Shown piece after piece: positions 1 to 7,761 of a stretch of 39,685 nt of DNA. How positions within the stretch are numbered: the stretch's first letter is position 1; every line of letters starts with the position of its first letter. The notes under the pieces were generated by a model, which was given only the letters and a program-made list of their open reading frames with translations, searched no databases and was not told where the DNA came from. The stretch spans positions 1 to 39,685 of the forward strand of contig JAMPBB010000007.1 in assembly GCA_023666885.1 (NCBI GenBank), read 5' to 3'. Source of the stretch: Muribaculaceae bacterium. GTDB lineage: Bacteria > Bacteroidota > Bacteroidia > Bacteroidales > Muribaculaceae. The position numbers and the translations under genes are program-made.

Positions 1-1
1 C

Positions 2-1180
2 GTTGACAGGAAACGTATTCTATGGGTCAGCTTTGATGATGAGCGTCTGGTGAGAATGAAATCAGATGAACTCAATCATATAATAGAAGCATACCGGGAG
101 ATGTACCCGGACATTGAAATGTCAGATGTGTATATGTTCTTCGATGAGATACAGCTTATAGAAGGATGGGAATATTTTGTTATGCGTCTTTATAAACATT
201 ACTCCAAAAACATATACATAAGCGGTAGCAACGCGACAATGCTCAGCTCTGAACTCAAGTCGGCTTTGCGGGGTTGGCCGGAGGAAGAAGAAACATTGCC
301 GCTTTCATTCCATGAATATTGCGAATTCAAGGGTGTTGATGCCGATGGATGGCTGGAAAGTGACATTGCTAAAATACGAAATGCGTTTTTCGCTTACAAT
401 AATGAAGGAGGCTTTCCGGAAGTTGTGTTGACGGATAATCCTCTGCAAAAAGCCAAAATCCTGCAAGGCTATTTTGACACGATGCTTCTGAAAGATTTAG
501 TAGAACATTATAATTTATCAAACATAGAGGTGCTCCGTTATTATCTGAAGAGGATTATGGCAAACCTCACAAAGCCGACATCAATACGGGCAATACACGG
601 GGATATAAAGTCACGTGGGCTGAAAGTAAGCAAAGACAACCTCTATGATTGGGCCGGCTATGCGTGTGACATATTCATGTTTCTGCGCATACCCAATTAC
701 AGCAAGTCGCTCCAGAAAGTGGAAAGCTCCCAACCAAAATATTACTGCATCGACAATGGTCTGAGAGATGCTGTGCTTTTGCCACAGGCCAATGATGATG
801 GCAAGAAACTTGAAAATACGGTATTCTTACAGCTTTACCGCCAGCGCACACCAGTTGATAAGATATACTATTATCAAGGCAAGGGCGAATGTGATTTTAT
901 AGTTCAACGTGGAACTGAGATAGCACAACTTATACAGGTCACATGGGATATGACTGATGAGGAAACTCGTAAAAGAGAAATCAATGGCATCATAGAAGCG
1001 TCCAACGCCACAGAGTGTGATAATCTTCTGATAATTACTGCCGATCAGCAAGAAGAAATAACCACAGATGCAGGTAAAACAATCCACGTAATATCTGCAT
1101 GGCAATGGCTTCTAAAAAATAACAAACAGGCAAACGCCGCTTCGGGTAGCATTGATGGTCATGCTTTTCTAATATCATGA
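2..1180 (+). CDS. AAA-family ATPase with DUF4143 C-terminal domain (5' end outside window)
   Basis: The frame is open from base 2, so the true start and the Walker A motif lie upstream of the window; the GTG at 50 is internal. A Walker B-like segment (MFFDEIQ) is followed by a sensor-like ISGSN stretch and the typical SELKSALRG...LPLSFHEY segment of AAA_14 ATPases. The last 150 residues contain GECDFIV and LIQVTW, the PD-(D/E)XK-like core of DUF4143. Proteins of this family are usually about 380-430 residues, so the 392 residues here are nearly complete. Their role is unclear; they are common, often variable genes in gut Bacteroidales. The gene looks richer in A+T than the hydrolase gene at 2041. 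It ends six bases from the convergent hydrolase gene. Confidence 0.85.
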   Translation, partial: VDRKRILWVSFDDERLVRMKSDELNHIIEAYREMYPDIEMSDVYMFFDEIQLIEGWEYFVMRLYKHYSKNIYISGSNATMLSSELKSALRGWPEEEETLPLSFHEYCEFKGVDADGWLESDIAKIRNAFFAYNNEGGFPEVVLTDNPLQKAKILQGYFDTMLLKDLVEHYNLSNIEVLRYYLKRIMANLTKPTSIRAIHGDIKSRGLKVSKDNLYDWAGYACDIFMFLRIPNYSKSLQKVESSQPKYYCIDNGLRDAVLLPQANDDGKKLENTVFLQLYRQRTPVDKIYYYQGKGECDFIVQRGTEIAQLIQVTWDMTDEETRKREINGIIEASNATECDNLLIITADQQEEITTDAGKTIHVISAWQWLLKNNKQANAASGSIDGHAFLIS

Positions 1181-1186
1181 TTTTCG

Positions 1187-1915
1187 TTAATCATTATTTC
1201 TGTCTGAGAACAACCATGCGAGGCGGTCAGGGGTGAAGCTCCATTCGCATGTCTGCCTGTGACCCCAACTGTTTTCCGTATCAAACCGCGCCTTACCGCC
1301 TGCTCTGTTCAGATCCTTAAAGAACAATCTGATGCGCCCTATATTTCGCTTGCGGTCATTACCTCCGGCCACTGAACAGACCCTGACATTGGCATAGCGG
1401 TCGGGGCTCCCCTTAGGTGTATCGCAGGCCACAGGCATAGCCGCAGTAAAATATCCGGGATAGGCCGCGAGCATGTTCCATGTACCTATTCCGCCCATTG
1501 AGCCGCCCATGATATATGTTTTAAGCTTGCCGCCGTCAGAGTACATGTCAAGCAGCGATTTCAATGCAGGCAACGCACTACCCATCCACTGCTGGCCATA
1601 AGGTGCTTGCGGTACCAGAAAGATGAAATTAAAGCCTGCGTCCTGAAGATATGTATAAATGTCGGCAATGGCCGGAGTGTTCATCTGAGTCTTGTTGTCG
1701 CTCCCCTGTCCGCTGCCTCCATGCAAGTACAGTACCACTATGTTCTTTGAATTATCTGGGGAAGTATGTACAGCCTTCCGGTAATTAAGCTTCATGCCGG
1801 GGAGCTCCGCTTTCTCGTAGCTGAACAGAGAGTCGGGGATGCTGTCCGCACCCCGGGAGATCCCCACAGCAAACAGTACCGTAAGGATTGTGAATAGAAG
1901 TCTGAGCCTGCGCAT
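1187..1915 (-). CDS. Secreted alpha/beta hydrolase (esterase/lipase-like)
   Basis: The start is taken at the ATG at 1915 (MRRLRLLFTI...), giving 242 residues. A longer reading from a TTG at 1933 would place the start inside the promoter. A hydrophobic signal peptide covers about residues 4-22. LYLHGGSGQG (about 63-72) is the oxyanion strand, GGSMGG (Ser139) is the nucleophile elbow, and NSWGH (His219) is the likely catalytic histidine, with Asp187 in GGNDR a candidate acid. This is the feruloyl-esterase/phospholipase-like hydrolase fold found in periplasmic Bacteroidetes enzymes; the substrate cannot be read from the sequence. It is transcribed from its own promoter, divergent from another hydrolase at 2041, which suggests the two may act on related esters. 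Confidence 0.85.
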   Translation of the reverse strand: MRRLRLLFTILTVLFAVGISRGADSIPDSLFSYEKAELPGMKLNYRKAVHTSPDNSKNIVVLYLHGGSGQGSDNKTQMNTPAIADIYTYLQDAGFNFIFLVPQAPYGQQWMGSALPALKSLLDMYSDGGKLKTYIMGGSMGGIGTWNMLAAYPGYFTAAMPVACDTPKGSPDRYANVRVCSVAGGNDRKRNIGRIRLFFKDLNRAGGKARFDTENSWGHRQTCEWSFTPDRLAWLFSDRNND

Positions 1916-1929
1916 AACATAATTTTTAT

Positions 1930-1961
1930 GCAAAGATATTTAACTTACGGGTATGAAACAA
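1930..1961 (-). promoter_or_regulatory. Bacteroidetes-type promoter of the minus-strand hydrolase
   Basis: Read on the minus strand, TTG (1959-1961), exactly 20 bases, then TATCTTTGC (1930-1938), a full match to the Bacteroidetes -33/-7 pattern. Transcription would begin only about 8 bases before the ATG at 1915, so the mRNA is almost leaderless. Confidence 0.75.
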
Positions 1962-1994
1962 TGAATCAATACTCCTAAATACGAATAAAATGGC

Positions 1995-2003
1995 TAAATT
2001 TGC
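1995..2003 (+). promoter_or_regulatory. Bacteroidetes -7 element upstream of the plus-strand hydrolase
   Basis: TAAATTTGC matches TAnnTTTGC. No clear TTG lies 19-20 bases upstream. It sits 38 bases before the ATG at 2041 and rules out the in-frame upstream ATG at 1990. Confidence 0.55.
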
Positions 2004-2040
2004 AGAAAGAATATATAATAACCATATAATATTGATACTC

Positions 2041-3456
2041 ATGAAAAAAATTCTGACCGCACTGGCAGTATCATTGTCTGCCGTAGCCGTGCCTGCTATT
2101 GCCTCAGGTGCCGAAAGCTCACCGGTATCAGACAGTGAAGCCGCAGCCATAAAGACTTATTTCAGCGACTTGCTCAATGAACGTAACGCCACTGTGCCTA
2201 CCGGTAAAATAAAAGTTACGGATAAGAACTATGACGCCGTGCGCGCACAGCTGTGGGACCTATGGAGCCAAGCCAACAAGGAATTTGATGAGCCTCAGCT
2301 TGTGAAGCCTATGGATATGAAGGCCGAAGGATATGACCGACGTAATCCTGTGCCCAACGGGATGTGGCCTATAGTGGGCGGCGACATGCAGTACCTTTTC
2401 GGCCACAAGGGCGACATGCCTGAGCAGGGATGGCCGCTGTACCTGTATCTGCACGGGTCAGGCGGCAATGACCATGAGTTCAAGGCCGGGGCAAGCTGGT
2501 GTGCCTACTTTGACGACGTGCCCTCGCTGTATTTCATACCTCGCAGCCCTGAGGGGGGCACCGGTTGCCGTTGGTACCAGCCCTCACGTCAAAAAGCCTG
2601 GGAGCGCCTGCTGCGCCAGACTTTCATTTCCGGTATAGCCGACCCTAACAAGGTGTTCGTGATGGGTATATCGGAGGGCGGCTACGGCAGTCAGCGTCTG
2701 GCATCGTTCTATGCCGACTATCTGGCCGGAGCGGGTCCTATAGCCGGAGGCGAGCCGTTCTATAACTGCGACCCCCGCAATACTGCCAACATAGCCTACT
2801 GCCAGCAGACCGGCGAGCTTGACACCATGTACGGGCGATCGCGCGTAGTGGCCAAGGCACAGAAGACTTGGGACAGCCTTCAGGTGGCTCATCCGGGCTA
2901 CTATACGCACAAGATTGACCTCCAGCCGGGACGCTACCACGGATGTGACTACACCCACACCACTCCGTGGCTCAAGAGCTTCACGCGCAATCCATGGCCC
3001 AAATACGTGTACTGGGAGAATCAGGCCATAGGCAATGTAAACGGCGAGGGTGCTCGCGCACGCACCGGCTTCTATAACCTGCACGTGATAGAGGGTCAGA
3101 ACGGCGCTTCGGACGGTCCTGACTATGACTCTTATGAAATGAAGATTACCGGCAATGACATTGACCTGAAAGTTAACTCGGTAAATGTGCAGCCCGATGA
3201 TGAAGTATCGGAGGACGGATGGGCCATGAAGCTCGATGCCAAGCGCACTGCCACCCCGGCCACCAAAGGCAAGGTGCGCATATATCTGAATGACAATCTC
3301 GTGGATATGTCGAAGCCCGTCAACGTGTATGTCAATGGCAAGAAACGTTTCTCCGGCAAGGTAAAGATGGACGGCCGCTACATGGTGGAATCGCTCGGTG
3401 AGTTCTTTGACCCGTACCGCATATTCCCGGCTGCCGTAGAGGTGAGCGTGGAATAA
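2041..3456 (+). CDS. Secreted alpha/beta hydrolase, PHB-depolymerase/esterase-like, with C-terminal extension
   Basis: The start at 2041 gives 471 residues with a clear signal peptide (MKKILTALAVSLSAVAVPAIASGA). The hydrolase core is YLYLHGSGGND (about 135-144), GISEGGYG with nucleophile Ser211, TGELDTMYGR with candidate acid Asp261, and RYHGCDY with His300. Residues after about 330 (NPWPKYVYWENQA...) form a separate beta-rich C-terminal domain of the kind seen in large Bacteroidetes carbohydrate esterase-like hydrolases. It probably cleaves ester groups in the periplasm or at the surface; the substrate is unknown. G+C is high, unlike the genes on either side. The minus-strand hydrolase at 1187 diverges from the same 125-base region. 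Confidence 0.85.
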   Translation: MKKILTALAVSLSAVAVPAIASGAESSPVSDSEAAAIKTYFSDLLNERNATVPTGKIKVTDKNYDAVRAQLWDLWSQANKEFDEPQLVKPMDMKAEGYDRRNPVPNGMWPIVGGDMQYLFGHKGDMPEQGWPLYLYLHGSGGNDHEFKAGASWCAYFDDVPSLYFIPRSPEGGTGCRWYQPSRQKAWERLLRQTFISGIADPNKVFVMGISEGGYGSQRLASFYADYLAGAGPIAGGEPFYNCDPRNTANIAYCQQTGELDTMYGRSRVVAKAQKTWDSLQVAHPGYYTHKIDLQPGRYHGCDYTHTTPWLKSFTRNPWPKYVYWENQAIGNVNGEGARARTGFYNLHVIEGQNGASDGPDYDSYEMKITGNDIDLKVNSVNVQPDDEVSEDGWAMKLDAKRTATPATKGKVRIYLNDNLVDMSKPVNVYVNGKKRFSGKVKMDGRYMVESLGEFFDPYRIFPAAVEVSVE

Positions 3457-3493
3457 GAGATTGTTTCGTAACCTCTAATAAAAAAACATAAGT

Positions 3494-4204
3494 ATGAGAC
3501 TATCAGTTGCACTCACTGCCTTTGCTGCAGTATTATTTGTTACGAGTACATCGGCATTTTCACAGGACGCAGGAACAAAAACTTATCGATTTACCACCGG
3601 ATTGGGAGAAATATGTAAAAAATCAACAGGTGGATACTATGACGGTAAATTGATTGAAGAATTCCCCGACGGCACCATTATTGAGGCTACGGCATTCGGC
3701 AACGGGTACTATACCGGAGTGTCCCCGAAAACAGGCAAGAAGGGCTTTTTGCGCAATTCTAATGAAGCCAAAGCTGAGTTCATCAATCCATATAACATCA
3801 TAGACCGTATATTCCATACCTGGGTATATGAGTACGATGAATATGGCTATAAGGACCCTATGGCCCAGCCCAAGAGCCACAATCTATTGATTATAAGACG
3901 TAACCCCAATGGTGAGGATGATGATGCTATCATATCCGTGGCTTATATCAATGATCCTGATACAAAAAATGAAAAGACAGTTTACAAGGATTACTATGGA
4001 AAATTTCTGCCTTACTGTGTCACGGCTACTCATGTGAAAAACAATGGGGAGAAAGCTCCGATAGATGAATTTCGCATATATCTTACATATAATCCAAAGT
4101 ACAGCGGAATGAAAGTGGTTGGAGCTGAAATATACGGCGCTATCATCAATGGTGAAATGTGGGATATAATGAAACGCGTAAATGTCTCTTGCAACGCCCA
4201 ATAA
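3494..4204 (+). CDS. Secreted protein of unknown function
   Basis: 236 residues, beginning with a signal peptide (MRLSVALTAFAAVLFVTSTSAFS). I do not recognise the mature part. It opens with a short beta-rich stretch (GGYYDGKLIEEFPDGTIIEATAFGNGYYTG), resembling the MORN-like or tail-fibre-like 'G-Y-Y-x-G' repeats, and is rich in Tyr and Asp later on. It follows the hydrolase gene by 37 bases on the same strand with no visible terminator or promoter between them, so co-transcription is likely. Base composition is lower in G+C than the upstream gene, which could mean separate origin. Confidence 0.7.
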   Translation: MRLSVALTAFAAVLFVTSTSAFSQDAGTKTYRFTTGLGEICKKSTGGYYDGKLIEEFPDGTIIEATAFGNGYYTGVSPKTGKKGFLRNSNEAKAEFINPYNIIDRIFHTWVYEYDEYGYKDPMAQPKSHNLLIIRRNPNGEDDDAIISVAYINDPDTKNEKTVYKDYYGKFLPYCVTATHVKNNGEKAPIDEFRIYLTYNPKYSGMKVVGAEIYGAIINGEMWDIMKRVNVSCNAQ

Positions 4205-4241
4205 ATCGCTGAAATGAAACGTCCACTTGTATATTTACCAT

Positions 4242-4754
4242 ATGAGACGGGACATTATAGCTACGGCTGAATATCAGGCTCCATGCGGAAGGCTTGTACT
4301 CGGATCATATGCCGACAAGCTGTGCATGTGCGACTGGCTTATTGAGAGGCATCACGCTCGTGTTAGCAACAGGCTGCGTGAGTATATAGACGCAGACTTC
4401 ATAGAAGGCACCTCCGATGTTATTGCACGAGCCGGCGTGCAGCTTGATGAGTATTTCAGCGGCCGTAGGAAGGCATTCGACATTCCGCTTATGTTTGTAG
4501 GCACGGAATTCCAGAAAAGCGTGTGGAATGCGCTGCTTGACATACCGTACGGCACCACGGCTCCATATGGAGCCGTGGCACGGATGATAGGCCGTCCTAA
4601 AGCCGTAAGGGCTGTGGCCAATGCCAATGGAACCAATGCGCTGTCCATATTCGCGCCCTGTCATCGTGTGGTAGGCAGTGACAATTCCCTCACCGGATAT
4701 GGGGGCGGCATTGAGGCCAAAAAATTTCTGTTGGAGCTTGAAGGGTGCATTTAG
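4242..4754 (+). CDS. ogt: Methylated-DNA-[protein]-cysteine S-methyltransferase
   Basis: This suicidal repair protein removes alkyl groups from O6-alkylguanine onto its own cysteine. The active-site motif APCHRVVG is complete (Cys140), preceded by the DNA-binding helix TEFQKSVWNALLDIPYGTTAPYGAVA and the RAVANANG arginine-finger region. A short N-terminal ribonuclease-H-like domain occupies about residues 1-80. The ATG at 4242 gives 170 residues, the normal length for Ogt; a TTG at 4227 in the same frame is less likely. It lacks the AraC and zinc parts of Ada. The MFS gene begins 68 bases downstream and may be co-transcribed. Confidence 0.95.
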   Translation: MRRDIIATAEYQAPCGRLVLGSYADKLCMCDWLIERHHARVSNRLREYIDADFIEGTSDVIARAGVQLDEYFSGRRKAFDIPLMFVGTEFQKSVWNALLDIPYGTTAPYGAVARMIGRPKAVRAVANANGTNALSIFAPCHRVVGSDNSLTGYGGGIEAKKFLLELEGCI

Positions 4755-4822
4755 GATACGGCACAACGCTGAACATACTTCTGCCGGTCAATGTTCTAAA
4801 CTCAAAAGAACCACATTGCCGT

Positions 4823-6046
4823 ATGTCAGCCTCAAATAGCCCTATCCCGAATAACACCTCATCAACCGATGCTCCTTTTGACCGTAGAGGTTACCTGACG
4901 TTCATTGTATTCATAGCCATTCTCGGGTCGTTCAGTTCGCTGGTCAACGACATGTATCTGCCTACCGTCCCGGCCATGATGAAGGAGTTTCATACCTCTA
5001 TGTCAATGACACAGTTAGGCATATCGGCTACCATGCTCGGGCTCGGCATAGGGTCAGTGCTGTGGGGCTCACTGAGCGACCGCTATGGCCGCAAGAAGAT
5101 ACTCCTGATATCATTGGGCGTTTTCACCGTGGGCACCTTGGCCGCCATATTTTCTCCCACAATAGAGGTGTTCGATTCATGTAGGCTCCTTCAGGGCATA
5201 GGTGCCGGAGGCTCCATGGTGCTGAGCTACTCCATACCTACCGACCGCTATTCAGGAAGGAATCTTACGGTGATAATGGCACTCGTAGGCGCCCTTAACG
5301 GTTTTGTTCCCGCCGCAGCTCCGTTGGTGGGCGGTTTTATGGCTGATGACTTCGGGTGGCGCGGAATATTTATGGTGCTCCTGGGGATAGGTGTGATAAT
5401 GTGGATATGGACCACACAGCGCCCTGAGAGCCTTCCACCGTCACGGCGCTTGCAGAACAGCAGCATCATGATATATATCAAAGCATATGCCGTGCTGATG
5501 CGCAACGGCCGGTTCATGACCTATGTCCTTACCAAGTCAATAGGAGTGGGGCTGCTGTTTTCCTACGTATCATCAGCACCATTCATCCTACAAACCCATT
5601 ATGGCATGACAGCCTCGCACTTCGGGCTGCTTTTCGGAGCCAATTCGGTGGCCATGATAGTAGGCTCTATACTTGTTTCAAAATTAAAGAATACCAAGCG
5701 CAGTATGCTTATAGGTGGCACCGTTATGTGTGCCGGAGCTGTGGCCGAGGCTGTAGTGCTGTATCTTGACGGCGGTATCATCGGCTATGAAATAGCTATA
5801 GTACCCATGCTGTTCGGCTCCGGCATGGTATTCTCCACGGCCAATGCCCTGTCAATGGAGGAAGGGCGTAGCGATGCCGGATCGGCATCGGCCATACTGA
5901 ATGTAGTGAAATACATATTTGCCGCCATAGTTACTCCGCTGGTAGGGCTCGGCGATATCATGCGCAGCACCGGTATCGTATTCTTGTGCATAGCCCTTGG
6001 TGCCGCCACATTCCTGATAATAGCCAGCCGCCTCAAACCCGCTTAA
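4823..6046 (+). CDS. MFS transporter, Bcr/CflA drug-resistance family
   Basis: A 12-helix major facilitator of 407 residues when started at the ATG at 4823; the open frame back to 4745 overlaps the previous gene and adds a non-hydrophobic tail, so it is rejected. Family marks are FSSLVNDMYLPTVPAM in helix 1, the loop 2-3 motif GSLSDRYGRKK, and LQGIGAGGSMVLSYSIPTDRY in helix 4, all typical of Bcr/CflA (DHA1) proton antiporters. These export bicyclomycin, chloramphenicol or sulfonamides in other bacteria. The natural target of bicyclomycin is Rho, which is encoded 28 kb away, but no link is implied. It probably acts in the inner membrane as an exporter; the substrate is not predictable. Confidence 0.9.
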   Translation: MSASNSPIPNNTSSTDAPFDRRGYLTFIVFIAILGSFSSLVNDMYLPTVPAMMKEFHTSMSMTQLGISATMLGLGIGSVLWGSLSDRYGRKKILLISLGVFTVGTLAAIFSPTIEVFDSCRLLQGIGAGGSMVLSYSIPTDRYSGRNLTVIMALVGALNGFVPAAAPLVGGFMADDFGWRGIFMVLLGIGVIMWIWTTQRPESLPPSRRLQNSSIMIYIKAYAVLMRNGRFMTYVLTKSIGVGLLFSYVSSAPFILQTHYGMTASHFGLLFGANSVAMIVGSILVSKLKNTKRSMLIGGTVMCAGAVAEAVVLYLDGGIIGYEIAIVPMLFGSGMVFSTANALSMEEGRSDAGSASAILNVVKYIFAAIVTPLVGLGDIMRSTGIVFLCIALGAATFLIIASRLKPA

Positions 6047-6077
6047 TGACGGTGGTACCGCTGTTCAAAACTGCTTT

Positions 6078-6108
6078 TTGAATTAAGGAGTAAGTGAAGT
6101 AACTTTGC
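6078..6108 (+). promoter_or_regulatory. Bacteroidetes-type promoter of the YczE-like gene
   Basis: TTG (6078-6080), 19 bases, then TAACTTTGC (6100-6108). The ATG follows at 6124, so the leader is about 10 bases. Confidence 0.7.
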
Positions 6109-6123
6109 AGAAAAATTTATTTA

Positions 6124-6897
6124 ATGGGTTTAGTTATTGCATCAGGTTCTCTCAAGGAAAAGATTACAGGTTTTGTTTGGCAACAGTTGCTTCTGGTTAT
6201 CTCTCTGTTCATAATGACCTTCGGTGTGGCGCTATGCGTACGCTCCTCTTTGGGCAGCAGTGTTATATCCACCATACCATTTGTGCTTACATTAGCCGGC
6301 GATGACGGACTGATTCCGGCTCTTACCATAGGTGAATGGACTTATGTTATGAACTTTATGCTCGTGGGACTGCAAATGCTCATACTGCGCCGCAGGTTCG
6401 AGTGGGTCCAGCTGTTTCAATTAGTGATAGGATTCCTGTTCGGGTGGCTTCTGGACCTGAACATGGCCATAACTGAGGTAATGGTGCCTGAAGGTATTGC
6501 ATGGCAGATAATGGCTCAGATAGTGGGGTGCACCGTGCTGGGTATAGGCATAGCGTTTGAGATACGGTGCGGCTCGGTGACCATGCCGGGCGAAGGCCTT
6601 CCGGCGGCTATAAGTAAAATAACGCGCATCCCGTTTGCCAAGGCCAAGATAGCGGTGGATATCACGCTTGTGGTCATAGCCGTGACTCTGGGATACGCCT
6701 ATTTCGGAGTGTGGGTATGGACAGTAGTGGGGCCGGGGACATTGTTTGCCATGATTTATGTAGGCGCCGCTGTAAAAGCCATATCGCCTCATATATCATG
6801 GTTTGAGAGGGTGCTTTGCTACCGGCCCGGATTCCGCCGATACGTATACGGACTGGCACGTACCTTACGGAATCTGTCAGCATCGGACCGATACTGA
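6124..6897 (+). CDS. YczE/YitT-like (DUF6198-type) integral membrane protein
   Basis: 257 residues with about five hydrophobic segments (roughly 20-42, 68-88, 95-115, 130-152, 175-215). The family signatures are visible: FGVALCVRSSLGSSVISTIPFVL near the first helix and FEIRCGSVTMPGEGLPAAIS in the middle. The family is widespread in Bacteroidetes and Firmicutes as YczE, YyaS or DUF6198; its function is not established. The last base of its stop codon is directly followed by the last base of the convergent GLPGLI gene, so neither gene has room for its own terminator. Confidence 0.8.
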   Translation: MGLVIASGSLKEKITGFVWQQLLLVISLFIMTFGVALCVRSSLGSSVISTIPFVLTLAGDDGLIPALTIGEWTYVMNFMLVGLQMLILRRRFEWVQLFQLVIGFLFGWLLDLNMAITEVMVPEGIAWQIMAQIVGCTVLGIGIAFEIRCGSVTMPGEGLPAAISKITRIPFAKAKIAVDITLVVIAVTLGYAYFGVWVWTVVGPGTLFAMIYVGAAVKAISPHISWFERVLCYRPGFRRYVYGLARTLRNLSASDRY

Positions 6898-7761
6898 TTA
6901 TTTCAGATAGTCAGGCTCGAGGCTGTAGCGTTCGGGATTGTATTTCTCGGGTTCAACCCTTTTGCCGTCCGACTTGCGCACTGACTCTACTTTCACCACG
7001 CCGAACTGAGCTTTAAGCATGGCCATTTTGTTCTTTACATATGCATCATAGTCCGTCATGGCCTTCTTGCGGTCAATTTTTGAATAGGTGTCAGCCTTGT
7101 ACATGGGCGGTATGGCTTCGTTTACGCTTTCAAGCCCTATTGCTTCAAAGGCAAGCACCCCCTTGCTGTCAGCAAGCATGATAAGCCCGGGGAGTCCTTG
7201 TAGCTTCCAAGGGCCATCGGCCACGGGTATCTCAGGTGCGAACCACACCGTCCAGTCACGTCCGTGATATGTGCCTTTGGCCATTATACACTCGTAACCG
7301 AGCACTGTGCGTGTAGAGTCATCCACTATGGTCCAGTCAATGGTTTCTATAGGCTCGGTGTACACGCTATAGTCCTCACCATACTTATCGTACACGGTGA
7401 AGTTGCCGTCCTTGAAGTCCTTGAGCACGTAGAGATTCACGTTTTTAGAGGGAACGTTGCCACGGCGCTTGTCTACAGTAATGCTTCCATCCGGATTCTG
7501 CACCACCCATGCGGCCATCTGCATCTGGCGAAGATTTTTCTGACCTTCCGGGGTAGACGTCAGCGAGTCTACAATCTGGCTCATAGTATTATAATACTTT
7601 GAACCTTCCGGGCCGCTGAGCAGAGTCATTTCCTTTGATTCCACATCGCCGTCAAGACGTGTGGTAGAAAATCTGTACCCTACTTTCAGCGATGCCTGCT
7701 GCCCGAGGACCGGCGCTGCGGACAGCAGAATGGCTATTGCCACTAATAATGAATGTTTCAT
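6898..7761 (-). CDS. GLPGLI family protein
   Basis: 287 residues with signal peptide MKHSLLVAIAILLSAAPVLGQ. The naming motif appears intact in WKLQGLPGLIMLADSKG, after the conserved YECIMAKGTYHGRDWTVWFAPEIPVADGPW. GLPGLI proteins are periplasmic or outer-membrane associated, found only in Bacteroidetes, and of unknown function; they are often encoded beside a TonB-receptor-like beta barrel, as here. The gene overlaps the barrel gene by four bases (ATGA), implying translational coupling and a shared complex or pathway. The C-terminal half (YVKNKMAMLKAQFGVVKVESVRKSDGKR) is probably helical. Confidence 0.95.
   Translation of the reverse strand: MKHSLLVAIAILLSAAPVLGQQASLKVGYRFSTTRLDGDVESKEMTLLSGPEGSKYYNTMSQIVDSLTSTPEGQKNLRQMQMAAWVVQNPDGSITVDKRRGNVPSKNVNLYVLKDFKDGNFTVYDKYGEDYSVYTEPIETIDWTIVDDSTRTVLGYECIMAKGTYHGRDWTVWFAPEIPVADGPWKLQGLPGLIMLADSKGVLAFEAIGLESVNEAIPPMYKADTYSKIDRKKAMTDYDAYVKNKMAMLKAQFGVVKVESVRKSDGKRVEPEKYNPERYSLEPDYLK

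Noticed and set aside
50..1180. The GTG at 50 as the start of the first gene
   Set aside because: The frame is open to the window edge and the ATPase would lack its Walker A motif, so the start must lie upstream.
1990..2040. Upstream ATG for the plus-strand hydrolase
   Set aside because: It precedes the -7 element at 1995-2003, and the ATG at 2041 starts a clean signal peptide.
2584..3084. Minus-strand open frame of 166 codons
   Set aside because: Antisense to the esterase gene, whose Ser and His motifs lie in this stretch.
6853..6868. TGGCACG as a second sigma-54 site
   Set aside because: It lies inside the YczE-like gene and has no TTGC at the required spacing; the same is true of a TTGGCACG near 29826.
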